Of a stretch of 64,000 nt of DNA, positions 1 through 6,154 are shown one piece after another. This DNA is from RGIG4608 sp045635885 (GTDB lineage Bacteria > Bacillota > Clostridia > Oscillospirales > CAG-272). A model generated the notes under the pieces. That model saw only the letters and a program-made list of their open reading frames with translations, was not told where the DNA came from and made no database searches. The stretch spans positions 1 through 64,000 of the forward strand of contig JAZTWO010000076.1 of NCBI GenBank assembly GCA_045635885.1, in the 5' to 3' direction. The number at the start of each line of letters is the position of its first letter. Positions within the stretch are counted from its first letter, which is position 1. The translations under genes were made by a program, and so were the position numbers.

Positions 1-32
1 CCATATATTTGGGAAATTTTCAATAAAAATTA

Positions 33-809
33 CTAAATTTGTCTTAAAAAAACAATTAAATACATAATTGCATATATCAAAACAAGGTGGAGAGGATAGA
101 AAATATAGAACATATATTTTAATTTTGCATTTCCACGTTCACCGTTATAGAGTATAAGAAGGGGAATTGCTAAAAGTTGATAAAAATGAATTGGTTTTGT
201 ACATAGAGCAAAAACAATGATTGCCAGTGCTGTGAATGTGATTTTCCACACCTTTTTGGGAGTGAAATATATGATGACGGGAAGGAAGATGCCATATGCT
301 CTATAGTCAATTGCAAATCCATATTGCTTCCAAATCACAGGGCAGACAAGACCATAGCACAAAGCCGCAGTAAGAGCGACCAACATTAAAAGTCTATTTG
401 TGGGATTAGGATTTTTAAAGAAGGATTCAACAGAGAAGATAATTGCAATCGACAAAGAAAACGTTACAAGAATTCCTTGATACAGGTCATTCATAAACAC
501 AAGGTAAACTAATTGGAAAACGAATGCCATGGCAAAAATTATGCCGAAATATCTTTTGCGATTTTTGGTGTATTTACATCCCTCGGCAATCATATATGCA
601 AAGATTGGGAGTGAAATTCGCCCTAAAATTCTTAATATTTGAACTTGGGGTAACAATGCCAATCCAACGTGGTCGAGGAGCATGCAGATCATTGCGATAA
701 TTTTAAGTTGATTATTATTTAAACTTAATAATTTGTTTGTTTGTTTGTTTGTTTGTTTGTTTGTTTGTTTGTTTGTTTGTTTGTTTGTTTGTTTGTTTGT
801 AGCAACCAC
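33..809 (-). CDS. TraX-family integral membrane protein, start region built on a tetranucleotide repeat
   Basis: The protein has several hydrophobic segments and the TraX-family N-terminal pattern (NNNQLKIIAMICMLLDHVG, then RISLPIFAYMIAEG). Family members are polytopic membrane proteins; F-plasmid TraX acetylates pilin, but chromosomal members in Firmicutes are often of unknown, probably acyltransferase-like, role. The first ~23 residues are a TNKQ repeat translated from 17 TTTG units and do not belong to the family fold, which begins at about residue 27. The open frame starts at GTG 809; an ATG at 811-809 reads another frame and stops just after the repeat. A promoter lies about 40 bp upstream. 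No conjugation genes are nearby, so a pilin role is unlikely. The family call is good; the function is unknown. Confidence 0.8.
   Translation of the reverse strand: MVATNKQTNKQTNKQTNKQTNKQTNKLLSLNNNQLKIIAMICMLLDHVGLALLPQVQILRILGRISLPIFAYMIAEGCKYTKNRKRYFGIIFAMAFVFQLVYLVFMNDLYQGILVTFSLSIAIIFSVESFFKNPNPTNRLLMLVALTAALCYGLVCPVIWKQYGFAIDYRAYGIFLPVIIYFTPKKVWKITFTALAIIVFALCTKPIHFYQLLAIPLLILYNGERGNAKLKYMFYIFYPLHLVLIYAIMYLIVFLRQI
732..800. repeat. Microsatellite of 17 TTTG units at the 5' end of the traX-like gene
   Basis: Seventeen uninterrupted TTTG units plus one base (CAAA on the coding strand) lie between the start codons and the conserved part of the gene. Gain or loss of one 4-bp unit shifts the reading frame, as in contingency loci that switch by slipped-strand mispairing. 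Confidence 0.95.
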
Positions 810-848
810 ATTAATTAATTTCCATTTCTTGATTAATTTATCTTGTTA

Positions 849-877
849 ATTATAGCACAAAAAAACGCTTATGGCAA
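849..877 (-). promoter_or_regulatory. SigA-type promoter of the traX-like gene
   Basis: On the minus strand TTGCCA (877-872) and TATAAT (854-849) are separated by 17 bp. Transcription would start near 842, giving a leader of about 30 nt. Confidence 0.75.
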
Positions 878-927
878 TACTTTTTGATAAAACTTGAATT
901 TTTTGCTTTTAAAAAGAATAAAATCTA

Positions 928-956
928 TTGACAGAAAGTAATTTTTGTGATATAAT
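928..956 (+). promoter_or_regulatory. Promoter of tRNA-Gln
   Basis: TTGACA (928-933), a 17-bp spacer and TATAAT (951-956) end 17 bp before the mature tRNA 5' end. Confidence 0.9.
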
Positions 957-973
957 TCCACTGTTGTAAATAT

Positions 974-1049
974 TGGGATATAGCCAAGCGGTAAGGCACC
1001 AGACTTTGACTCTGGCATCTCGATGGTTCGAATCCATCTATCCCAGCCA
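974..1049 (+). tRNA. tRNA-Gln (anticodon TTG)
   Basis: A cloverleaf with acceptor TGGGATA pairing TATCCCA, anticodon loop CTTTGAC (anticodon TTG), a GGTTCGAATCC T arm and encoded CCA at 1047-1049. This tRNA class is a substrate of MnmA, which is encoded at 54.7 kb. Confidence 0.95.
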
Positions 1050-1050
1050 G

Positions 1051-1081
1051 AAAAAAGCACTTGCAAAGCGAGTGCTTTTTT
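1051..1081 (+). terminator. Terminator after tRNA-Gln
   Basis: An inverted repeat AAAGCACTTGC / GCGAGTGCTTT is followed by a T run. The flanking A and T runs make it possibly bidirectional. Confidence 0.8.
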
Positions 1082-1149
1082 CAATTAAGCACCTGGGTAT
1101 TTCGCATAGGGCACATTTGTTAAATTTTTGTTGCTAAAATGATTTTGTG

Positions 1150-1178
1150 TTTACAATAATATGATTTTGTGGTATAAT
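1150..1178 (+). promoter_or_regulatory. Promoter of the OFA transporter gene
   Basis: TTTACA (1150-1155), 17 bp, TATAAT (1173-1178), followed by an AAAGGAG ribosome-binding site just before the ATG at 1210. Confidence 0.8.
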
Positions 1179-1209
1179 ATATAAATAATTGATAAAAAAG
1201 GAGATTTAA

Positions 1210-2427
1210 ATGATTAAAGAAAATATTAATAAAAAACGTGGCATTATGTTGGCAGTTGGAGTGTTTACAATGCTTTTTGCAGGCATTATTTATGCGTGGT
1301 CAATTCTTAAAGTGCCTTTTGCACATGAGCTTTCTTATGAACCGTCATTACTTGCGCTCAACTTTACGCTCACTATGTGCTTTTTCTGTATAGGTGGGCT
1401 TCTTTCAAGTGTTCTTGTTAAGAAGTTTACAACAAAACCTGTTATTGTTTTTGCAGGCGCACTTGCGGGATTTGGATTTATGAATACAAGCATGCTTTAT
1501 TCAGAAATATCATATCTTTTGTTTGTAACCTATGCTTTTATGGCAGGTCTTGGAATTGGAATTGCGTATATTGTAATAATTTCAACAGTAAATGCTTGGT
1601 TTCCTGATAGAAGGGGATTTTCATCAGGCGCACTTATGATGGGCTTTGGTGCAAGTACGTTGATTCTTGGTAATTTGTCAAATACTTTGTTTGATTCGAT
1701 AGGATGGAGAAAAACCTATGTTATTTTAGGTATTGCGATTGCGGTGGTGACAATAACTTCTGCATTCTTTATAGATAAGCCCGACGGTAGTGTTGTTCTT
1801 CCTGCACCTAAGAAGTCAAGCAGAAAAAGAGAAGAGCAGTTTGAATCTCGTGATTATACTTCTGTTGAAATGATTAAACGTTTCACGTTTTGGAGAGCAT
1901 TTTTGTTCCTTGTTTTCAACACTGCGGTTGGTAGTGCGGTGATTAGCTTTGCGCGTGACCTTGCTTTGTCAGTTGGAGCGACTGCAGCCCTTGCTACAAC
2001 ACTTGTTGGAGTGCTTGCAATGTTTAACGGTCTTGGCAGAATTTTAACAGGTATCGTATTTGACAAAATGGGCAGAAGATTTACAATGCTTGCTGCTAAC
2101 GTGCTTACAATTTTTGCGGCAGGAATGACTCTTTTGGCGGTTGGTATTCATTCGCTTCCTTTGTGCATAGTTGGTCTTTGCTTAACAGGTATGTCATACG
2201 GAGCTTCACCTACGGTTGCTTCTGCGTTTACTTCTGCTTTTTACGGTCAAAAGCACTTTGCTTCCAATCTTGGAGTGGTGAACTTCAATTTGATGGCGGC
2301 ATCATTTATTGCAACCGCTTGCTCAAGTCTTCAAATTTCAAGTGGGGGATATGTAGCGCCTTTCGCACTCTTGCTTACACTTGCACTTGGGGCGCTTGCA
2401 CTTAACATTTCAATTAAAAAACCTTAA
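1210..2427 (+). CDS. MFS transporter, oxalate/formate antiporter (OFA) family
   Basis: The 405-residue product has about 12 hydrophobic helices and begins with the OFA pattern GIMLAVGVFTMLFAGIIYAW. A glycine-rich GLGIGIAYIVIISTVNAWFPD block lies at the expected place in the first half, followed by a basic cytoplasmic loop (residues ~190-210, KKSSRKREE) between the two six-helix bundles. OFA proteins exchange or import small carboxylates such as oxalate, formate or lactate; the substrate cannot be read from this sequence. The gene is monocistronic, with its own promoter and terminator, and the start has a strong AAAAGGAG site. Family assignment is firm, the substrate is open. Confidence 0.85.
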   Translation: MIKENINKKRGIMLAVGVFTMLFAGIIYAWSILKVPFAHELSYEPSLLALNFTLTMCFFCIGGLLSSVLVKKFTTKPVIVFAGALAGFGFMNTSMLYSEISYLLFVTYAFMAGLGIGIAYIVIISTVNAWFPDRRGFSSGALMMGFGASTLILGNLSNTLFDSIGWRKTYVILGIAIAVVTITSAFFIDKPDGSVVLPAPKKSSRKREEQFESRDYTSVEMIKRFTFWRAFLFLVFNTAVGSAVISFARDLALSVGATAALATTLVGVLAMFNGLGRILTGIVFDKMGRRFTMLAANVLTIFAAGMTLLAVGIHSLPLCIVGLCLTGMSYGASPTVASAFTSAFYGQKHFASNLGVVNFNLMAASFIATACSSLQISSGGYVAPFALLLTLALGALALNISIKKP

Positions 2428-2432
2428 AAATA

Positions 2433-2467
2433 AAAGTCCTTGATTTTTTCAAGGACTTTTTTCTTTT
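2433..2467 (+). terminator. Terminator of the OFA transporter gene
   Basis: Stem AAGTCCTTGA / TCAAGGACTT with a T-rich loop and a T tail. Confidence 0.9.
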
Positions 2468-2538
2468 TTTGAGACAAAATGTAAAATATTACCAAAAAAT
2501 ACCAATAAAATTTGGTTAATATTTGTTTTGCTTTTATC

Positions 2539-2579
2539 TTGCAATAGTTGGTAAAATATGGTAGAATATTATTGTCAAA
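2539..2579 (+). promoter_or_regulatory. spo0A promoter with a possible 0A box
   Basis: TTGCAA (2539-2544), 17 bp, TAGAAT (2562-2567). TGTCAAA at 2573-2579, right at the expected start of transcription, differs in one base from the TGTCGAA core recognised by Spo0A and could be an autoregulatory site. The promoter is well supported; the 0A box is tentative. Confidence 0.6.
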
Positions 2580-2605
2580 AATTACCAATTAAAAGGAGAA
2601 AAGAA

Positions 2606-3376
2606 ATGAATAACACAAAAATACTTATTGCAGATGAAAATTCATCATCACGAGTGATTCTTCGTGACGAACTTAAGGCACAGGGATATGCAAATATTTA
2701 TGAAGCAAGCAACGGGGAAGAAGCGATTTCAATGATTGGGACTATTTTGCCGGAGGTTGTTTTGATAGACGTTTTACTTTCAAAACTTGATGGCATTGGC
2801 GTTATAAGACAAGCCAAAAAGAGTCTTGGCGAGGAAGCTCCGCAATTTATTGCCATGACATCGTTAAGCAATCATAATATGTTGATTGAGGCGAGCAACG
2901 CAGGTGCTTCAATGTGTATGATAAAGCCCGTTAACGCAGAGAGTGTTGCGCATCACATTGAAAATCTTATACCCTTGGGATTTGATAATAATTTTGAAAT
3001 GGGTGATGAGTATATGGGCAATGATATAGAGGCACAGGTTACTAAAATTATACATCAGATTGGTGTTCCTGCGCACATCAAGGGCTATCAATATTTGAGA
3101 ACTGCGATTATTTTGACTGTGAACGATAGCGAAATTATCAATTCTGTAACGAAGATTTTGTATCCCACTGTTGCCAAAAAATATCAAACCACAACAAGCA
3201 GGGTTGAGAGGGCAATTCGCCACGCAATCGAGGTCGCTTGGGATAGGGGAGACGTTGAGGTGCTTAACTCCTACTTCGGCTACACAATTCAAGTTAACCG
3301 TGGAAAACCGACCAACTCAGAGTTTATTGCAATGATTGCAGACAATTTGAGATTGAAGTATAAGATGTATGTTTAA
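2606..3376 (+). CDS. spo0A: Sporulation master regulator Spo0A
   Basis: The 256-residue protein (B. subtilis Spo0A has 267) has an N-terminal receiver domain with acidic residues D10/E11, phospho-acceptor D55 in the segment VVLIDVLL, a conserved Thr in AMTSLS and Lys in MIKPVN. The C-terminal DNA-binding domain begins near residue 145 (VTKIIHQIGVPAHIKGY) and carries the recognition region TTTSRVERAIRHAIEVAW. Phosphorylated Spo0A drives entry into sporulation. The ATG at 2606 is chosen because AAAAGGAG lies 7 nt upstream and the receiver fold starts there; an upstream in-frame start would add 16 unrelated residues. It is monocistronic. Its presence indicates a spore-forming lineage. Confidence 0.95.
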   Translation: MNNTKILIADENSSSRVILRDELKAQGYANIYEASNGEEAISMIGTILPEVVLIDVLLSKLDGIGVIRQAKKSLGEEAPQFIAMTSLSNHNMLIEASNAGASMCMIKPVNAESVAHHIENLIPLGFDNNFEMGDEYMGNDIEAQVTKIIHQIGVPAHIKGYQYLRTAIILTVNDSEIINSVTKILYPTVAKKYQTTTSRVERAIRHAIEVAWDRGDVEVLNSYFGYTIQVNRGKPTNSEFIAMIADNLRLKYKMYV

Positions 3377-3383
3377 TGAATTC

Positions 3384-3411
3384 AAAAACGGCGAGAAATC
3401 GCCGTTTTTTT
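3384..3411 (+). terminator. Terminator of spo0A
   Basis: AAAAACGGCGA-GAAA-TCGCCGTTTTTTT, a perfect stem on a GAAA loop with a T tail. Confidence 0.95.
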
Positions 3412-3442
3412 GTGTTTTTGTTGAAATATTTATTAAAACGTA

Positions 3443-3471
3443 TTGAAATGCTCGAAAAATTGTGTTATACT
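3443..3471 (+). promoter_or_regulatory. Promoter without a protein-coding gene behind it
   Basis: TTGAAA (3443-3448), 17-bp spacer, TATACT (3466-3471). The next ~110 bp contain two hairpins and no convincing ORF, so the promoter probably drives a small RNA. Confidence 0.6.
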
Positions 3472-3477
3472 ACATAT

Positions 3478-3582
3478 ACCACATAATTCAATCAACAAAA
3501 TATAATATAAGAGGGCAGGGCTAAAAGCCCTGCCTTGATAAATAAAAACAAAAAGAGCAAGTCGATTGACTTGCTCTTTTTT
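3478..3582 (+). ncRNA. Candidate small RNA of about 105 nt
   Basis: A transcript from the promoter at 3443-3471 would contain a 9-bp GC-rich hairpin (GGCAGGGCT-AAA-AGCCCTGCC, 3514-3534) and end at a strong 13-bp terminator stem with a T tail (3551-3582), immediately before the oppositely oriented tRNA-Leu. No recognised RNA family was identified by eye, and no ribosome-binding site with an ORF is seen. Confidence 0.4.
3551..3582. terminator. Bidirectional terminator between the candidate sRNA and tRNA-Leu
   Basis: Perfect 13-bp stem AAAAGAGCAAGTC-GATT-GACTTGCTCTTTT with T runs in both directions. On the minus strand it ends the tRNA-Leu transcript. Confidence 0.85.
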
Positions 3583-3668
3583 GGTGCCGGTGATCGGGGT
3601 CGAACCGATACGGTATCGCTACCACTGGATTTTGAGTCCAGCACGTCTGCCAATTCCATCACACCGGC
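3582..3668 (-). tRNA. tRNA-Leu (anticodon CAA)
   Basis: Acceptor GCCGGTG pairs with CACCGGC, the anticodon stem CTGGA/TCCAG carries loop CTCAAAA (anticodon CAA), and there is a long variable arm typical of tRNA-Leu, a GGTTCGACCCC T arm and encoded CCA. tRNA-Leu(CAA) is a known target of TrmL, which is encoded at 55.7 kb. Confidence 0.95.
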
Positions 3669-3682
3669 GTTCAACAAATGGT

Positions 3683-3711
3683 ATTGTACCATATCTTTTC
3701 AAAAAAATCAA
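3683..3711 (-). promoter_or_regulatory. Promoter of tRNA-Leu
   Basis: On the minus strand TTGATT (3711-3706), 17 bp, TACAAT (3688-3683), 15 bp before the tRNA. Confidence 0.75.
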
Positions 3712-3753
3712 GTACTTTTTTAATATTTTTTTGAAAAAATAAAATAATAAATG

Positions 3754-3782
3754 TTGACAACGGCTTAAAAAAGGTTTAAAAT
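3754..3782 (+). promoter_or_regulatory. Promoter of mgtE
   Basis: TTGACA (3754-3759), 17 bp, TAAAAT (3777-3782). The leader is only about 30 nt, so there is no room for an M-box Mg2+ riboswitch. Confidence 0.85.
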
Positions 3783-3819
3783 AGGTATATATTGATTTTT
3801 GGCGAAGGAGGATGTAAAA

Positions 3820-5187
3820 ATGGAGAACAGAGAAGAGATTTTTGAAAGATTGAATTCCTTGCTTTTGGACAAAAAATATGCTGAATTTATGCGCTTGATT
3901 GACGAGCTTAATGATATTGACGCAGCGGAATATTTAATGTCACTGCCCGACGAGGCGACTTTAAGCGTTTTCAGAATGCTTAAAAAGGATGCCGCCGCTG
4001 GTATCTTTTCATTTATGGATTTGGATATGCAGGAAAGCATTATCAACCGAATGAGTGATGCCGAAATTGCAATTATCATTGAAGACCTTTTCGTCGACGA
4101 CGCCGTTGACATCCTTGAAGAGCTTCCCGCAATTATGGTTAAGCGAATTTTGAAGCTTTCACGTCCTGAAACGAGAACTTTGATTAATAAATTTTTGTCA
4201 TATCCCGAGGACAGCGCAGGTAGCGTTATGACTGCAGAATATATCGACTTGCACAAAGAAATGACTGTTGCGCAGGCGATTGCAAGCATTAGAAAAAAAG
4301 GTATTGACAAAGAAACAGTTTACGTTGCTTACGTTACAAACGAATCCCGTGTTCTTGAGGGTATCGTTTCCTTGAAGGATTTGATTTTTGCCGAGCCGGA
4401 GTTACTTATTGGCGATATAATGGAAACGGATATACTTTGCGCAAACACTCTTGACCATCAAGAAGAGGTTGTTGCAATGATTCAAAAATACGATATGCTT
4501 GCCCTCCCAATCGTTGACAAGGAAAGCCGCCTTGTTGGTATCGTTACGGTTGACGACGCGCTTGACGTTATTGAAGAAGAGGCAACTGAGGACATTGAAA
4601 AAATGGCGGCTATCGTGCCTTCTGACCGTCCATATATGCGCGCAAGCGTTTTTGAAATTTGGAAAACAAGAATTCCGTGGTTGCTTCTTTTGATGCTTTC
4701 TGCCACATTTACAGGTCAAATTATTGCAAGCTTTGAAAGCAAGCTTGCGGCAATTCCTGTTTTGATTGCCTTTATTCCCATGCTTATGGGTACTGGTGGT
4801 AACAGTGGTGGTCAGTCATCGGTAACCATAATTCGTGGCCTTGCTATTGGCGAAATTGAAAATGGCGATATTTGGAAAATTATTTGGAAGGAAGCAAGAG
4901 TTGCCGTTCTTTGTGGAATTGTTCTTTCTGCTTGTAACTTTGTTAAAATAATTCTTGTTGACAATTTGATATTCCATAATGACGTTTCAATTGAGGCAAA
5001 TTTGGTGGTTTCGATAACGCTTATCGCCACAATTATCGTTGCAAAAATTGTTGGTTGTGCGCTTCCCGTAGCTGCTAAAAAAGTAGGTCTTGACCCTGCA
5101 GTTATGGCGAGCCCATTTATTACAACAATTGTTGATGCCGTGTCATTGCTTATCTATTTTGCATTTGCAAGTATTATACTTTTATAA
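3820..5187 (+). CDS. mgtE: Magnesium transporter/channel MgtE
   Basis: The 455-residue protein has the full MgtE order: an acidic superhelical N domain (residues ~5-125, with DEATLSVFRML and DDAVDILEELP), two CBS domains (~130-255) that sense Mg2+, and five transmembrane helices (~280-455). The second helix region carries the conserved GTGGNSGGQSS motif and the C terminus ends in VMASPFITTIVDAVSLLIYF, both hallmarks of the pore. MgtE imports Mg2+ (and Co2+) and closes when the cytosolic level is high. The ATG at 3820 has AAGGAGG 8 nt upstream; an upstream TTG would put that site inside the gene. It is monocistronic between its own promoter and terminator. Confidence 0.95.
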   Translation: MENREEIFERLNSLLLDKKYAEFMRLIDELNDIDAAEYLMSLPDEATLSVFRMLKKDAAAGIFSFMDLDMQESIINRMSDAEIAIIIEDLFVDDAVDILEELPAIMVKRILKLSRPETRTLINKFLSYPEDSAGSVMTAEYIDLHKEMTVAQAIASIRKKGIDKETVYVAYVTNESRVLEGIVSLKDLIFAEPELLIGDIMETDILCANTLDHQEEVVAMIQKYDMLALPIVDKESRLVGIVTVDDALDVIEEEATEDIEKMAAIVPSDRPYMRASVFEIWKTRIPWLLLLMLSATFTGQIIASFESKLAAIPVLIAFIPMLMGTGGNSGGQSSVTIIRGLAIGEIENGDIWKIIWKEARVAVLCGIVLSACNFVKIILVDNLIFHNDVSIEANLVVSITLIATIIVAKIVGCALPVAAKKVGLDPAVMASPFITTIVDAVSLLIYFAFASIILL

Positions 5188-5195
5188 AAATTATA

Positions 5196-5227
5196 GCTCC
5201 GCAGAGAAATTCTGCGGAGTTTTTTTG
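5196..5227 (+). terminator. Terminator of mgtE
   Basis: CTCCGCAGA-GAAAT-TCTGCGGAG stem followed by seven T. Confidence 0.95.
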
Positions 5228-5246
5228 CTAAATAAGGCAAAACACC

Positions 5247-5292
5247 TTGACAGGATAAGCAAAATATATTAAAATAAACTGATAATGCTTAT
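5247..5292 (+). promoter_or_regulatory. Promoter and possible autoregulatory repeat of the RpiR gene
   Basis: TTGACA (5247-5252), 17 bp, TAAAAT (5270-5275). A perfect inverted repeat ATAAGCA (5255-5261) / TGCTTAT (5286-5292) lies in the promoter spacer and just after the start of transcription, three helical turns apart centre to centre. It could bind the RpiR product or another regulator; the operator assignment is a guess from position and symmetry. Confidence 0.6.
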
Positions 5293-5323
5293 TTTATTAA
5301 ATTTTTCCAAAAGGAGTTTCTCA

Positions 5324-6145
5324 ATGATAGGAAAAGCGCTTGACAGAATATATGCTGCTAAAGAAATCGCCACTAAAACAGAATATAAGGTGATTGAAAG
5401 AATACTGGATATTCCACCCAATGAGATTATTTATATGTCCATAAGCGATCTTGCTACAAGATTGAACGTGGCAGAAGCTACATTGGTTAGATTCTGCAAA
5501 AAGCTTGGTTATAATGGATTTCAGGATTTTAAGCTCCACCTTAGCCAAGAGGTTGGCAAGATGGGGAACAATGACGACTATTGCGTTGTTACCAAAATTG
5601 CAAATCAAATGGTTGATGCTATTAGCGAAACTTCTCGTAGCATAAGCTATGACCAATGTCTTAACATTGCAGATTTAATGATTAATTCAGGAAAAATTTG
5701 TGCCTTTGGTGTTGGAAATTCTGCTATTACTGCTATGGAAATAAGTAATGTTCTTGCACGTATTGGTGTTATGGTTACATACACACCCGATTCACACTTG
5801 CAGGCAATGATTACAAGTAACTTGACAGAAAATGATATGGTAATTCTCATCAGCGTTTCAGGAAGTACCAAGGATATAATTGACGTTGCAGAAATTGCCA
5901 AAAAGAATGGTGTAAAAATAGTGGTTATCACTTGTTATGACCATTCGCCTCTTGCAAAATATGCCGACTACATATTATATTCAACAAGAAGAGAAGCGGC
6001 TTATGAGGGTGGATCGGTGTCAACTATAGTTTCTATATCATACATCATAAACGTGTTATATAATGCAATATACGAAAAATTGGGTAAGGATGGCGATGAA
6101 TTTACCATGAGATCTGCAAGATCGGTAGCTAATAAGTCGCTATAG
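5324..6145 (+). CDS. RpiR/MurR-family transcriptional regulator (HTH + SIS)
   Basis: The 273-residue protein has an N-terminal HTH_6 domain (residues ~1-80, with MSISDLATRLNVAEATLVRFCKKLGYNGFQDFKLHL) and a C-terminal SIS sugar-phosphate-binding domain (~105-250, with GVGNSAITAMEISN and ILISVSGSTKDIIDVAEIAK). RpiR regulators respond to phosphorylated sugars such as ManNAc-6-P, GlcNAc-6-P or MurNAc-6-P. The ATG at 5324 follows AAAAGGAG by 7 nt. It precedes the GH38 mannosidase gene by 9 bp in one transcription unit and probably controls it, and perhaps the nanE operon 3 kb downstream. Family certain, ligand inferred. Confidence 0.9.
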   Translation: MIGKALDRIYAAKEIATKTEYKVIERILDIPPNEIIYMSISDLATRLNVAEATLVRFCKKLGYNGFQDFKLHLSQEVGKMGNNDDYCVVTKIANQMVDAISETSRSISYDQCLNIADLMINSGKICAFGVGNSAITAMEISNVLARIGVMVTYTPDSHLQAMITSNLTENDMVILISVSGSTKDIIDVAEIAKKNGVKIVVITCYDHSPLAKYADYILYSTRREAAYEGGSVSTIVSISYIINVLYNAIYEKLGKDGDEFTMRSARSVANKSL

Positions 6146-6154
6146 TGAGGTAAT

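Noticed and set aside
33..809. TraX as a sign of a conjugative plasmid
   Set aside because: Chromosomal TraX-family proteins are common in Firmicutes and no transfer genes, relaxase or origin are present.
3492..3723. Short ORFs over the tRNA-Leu region on both strands
   Set aside because: They are frames through the tRNA and its terminator, without ribosome-binding sites.
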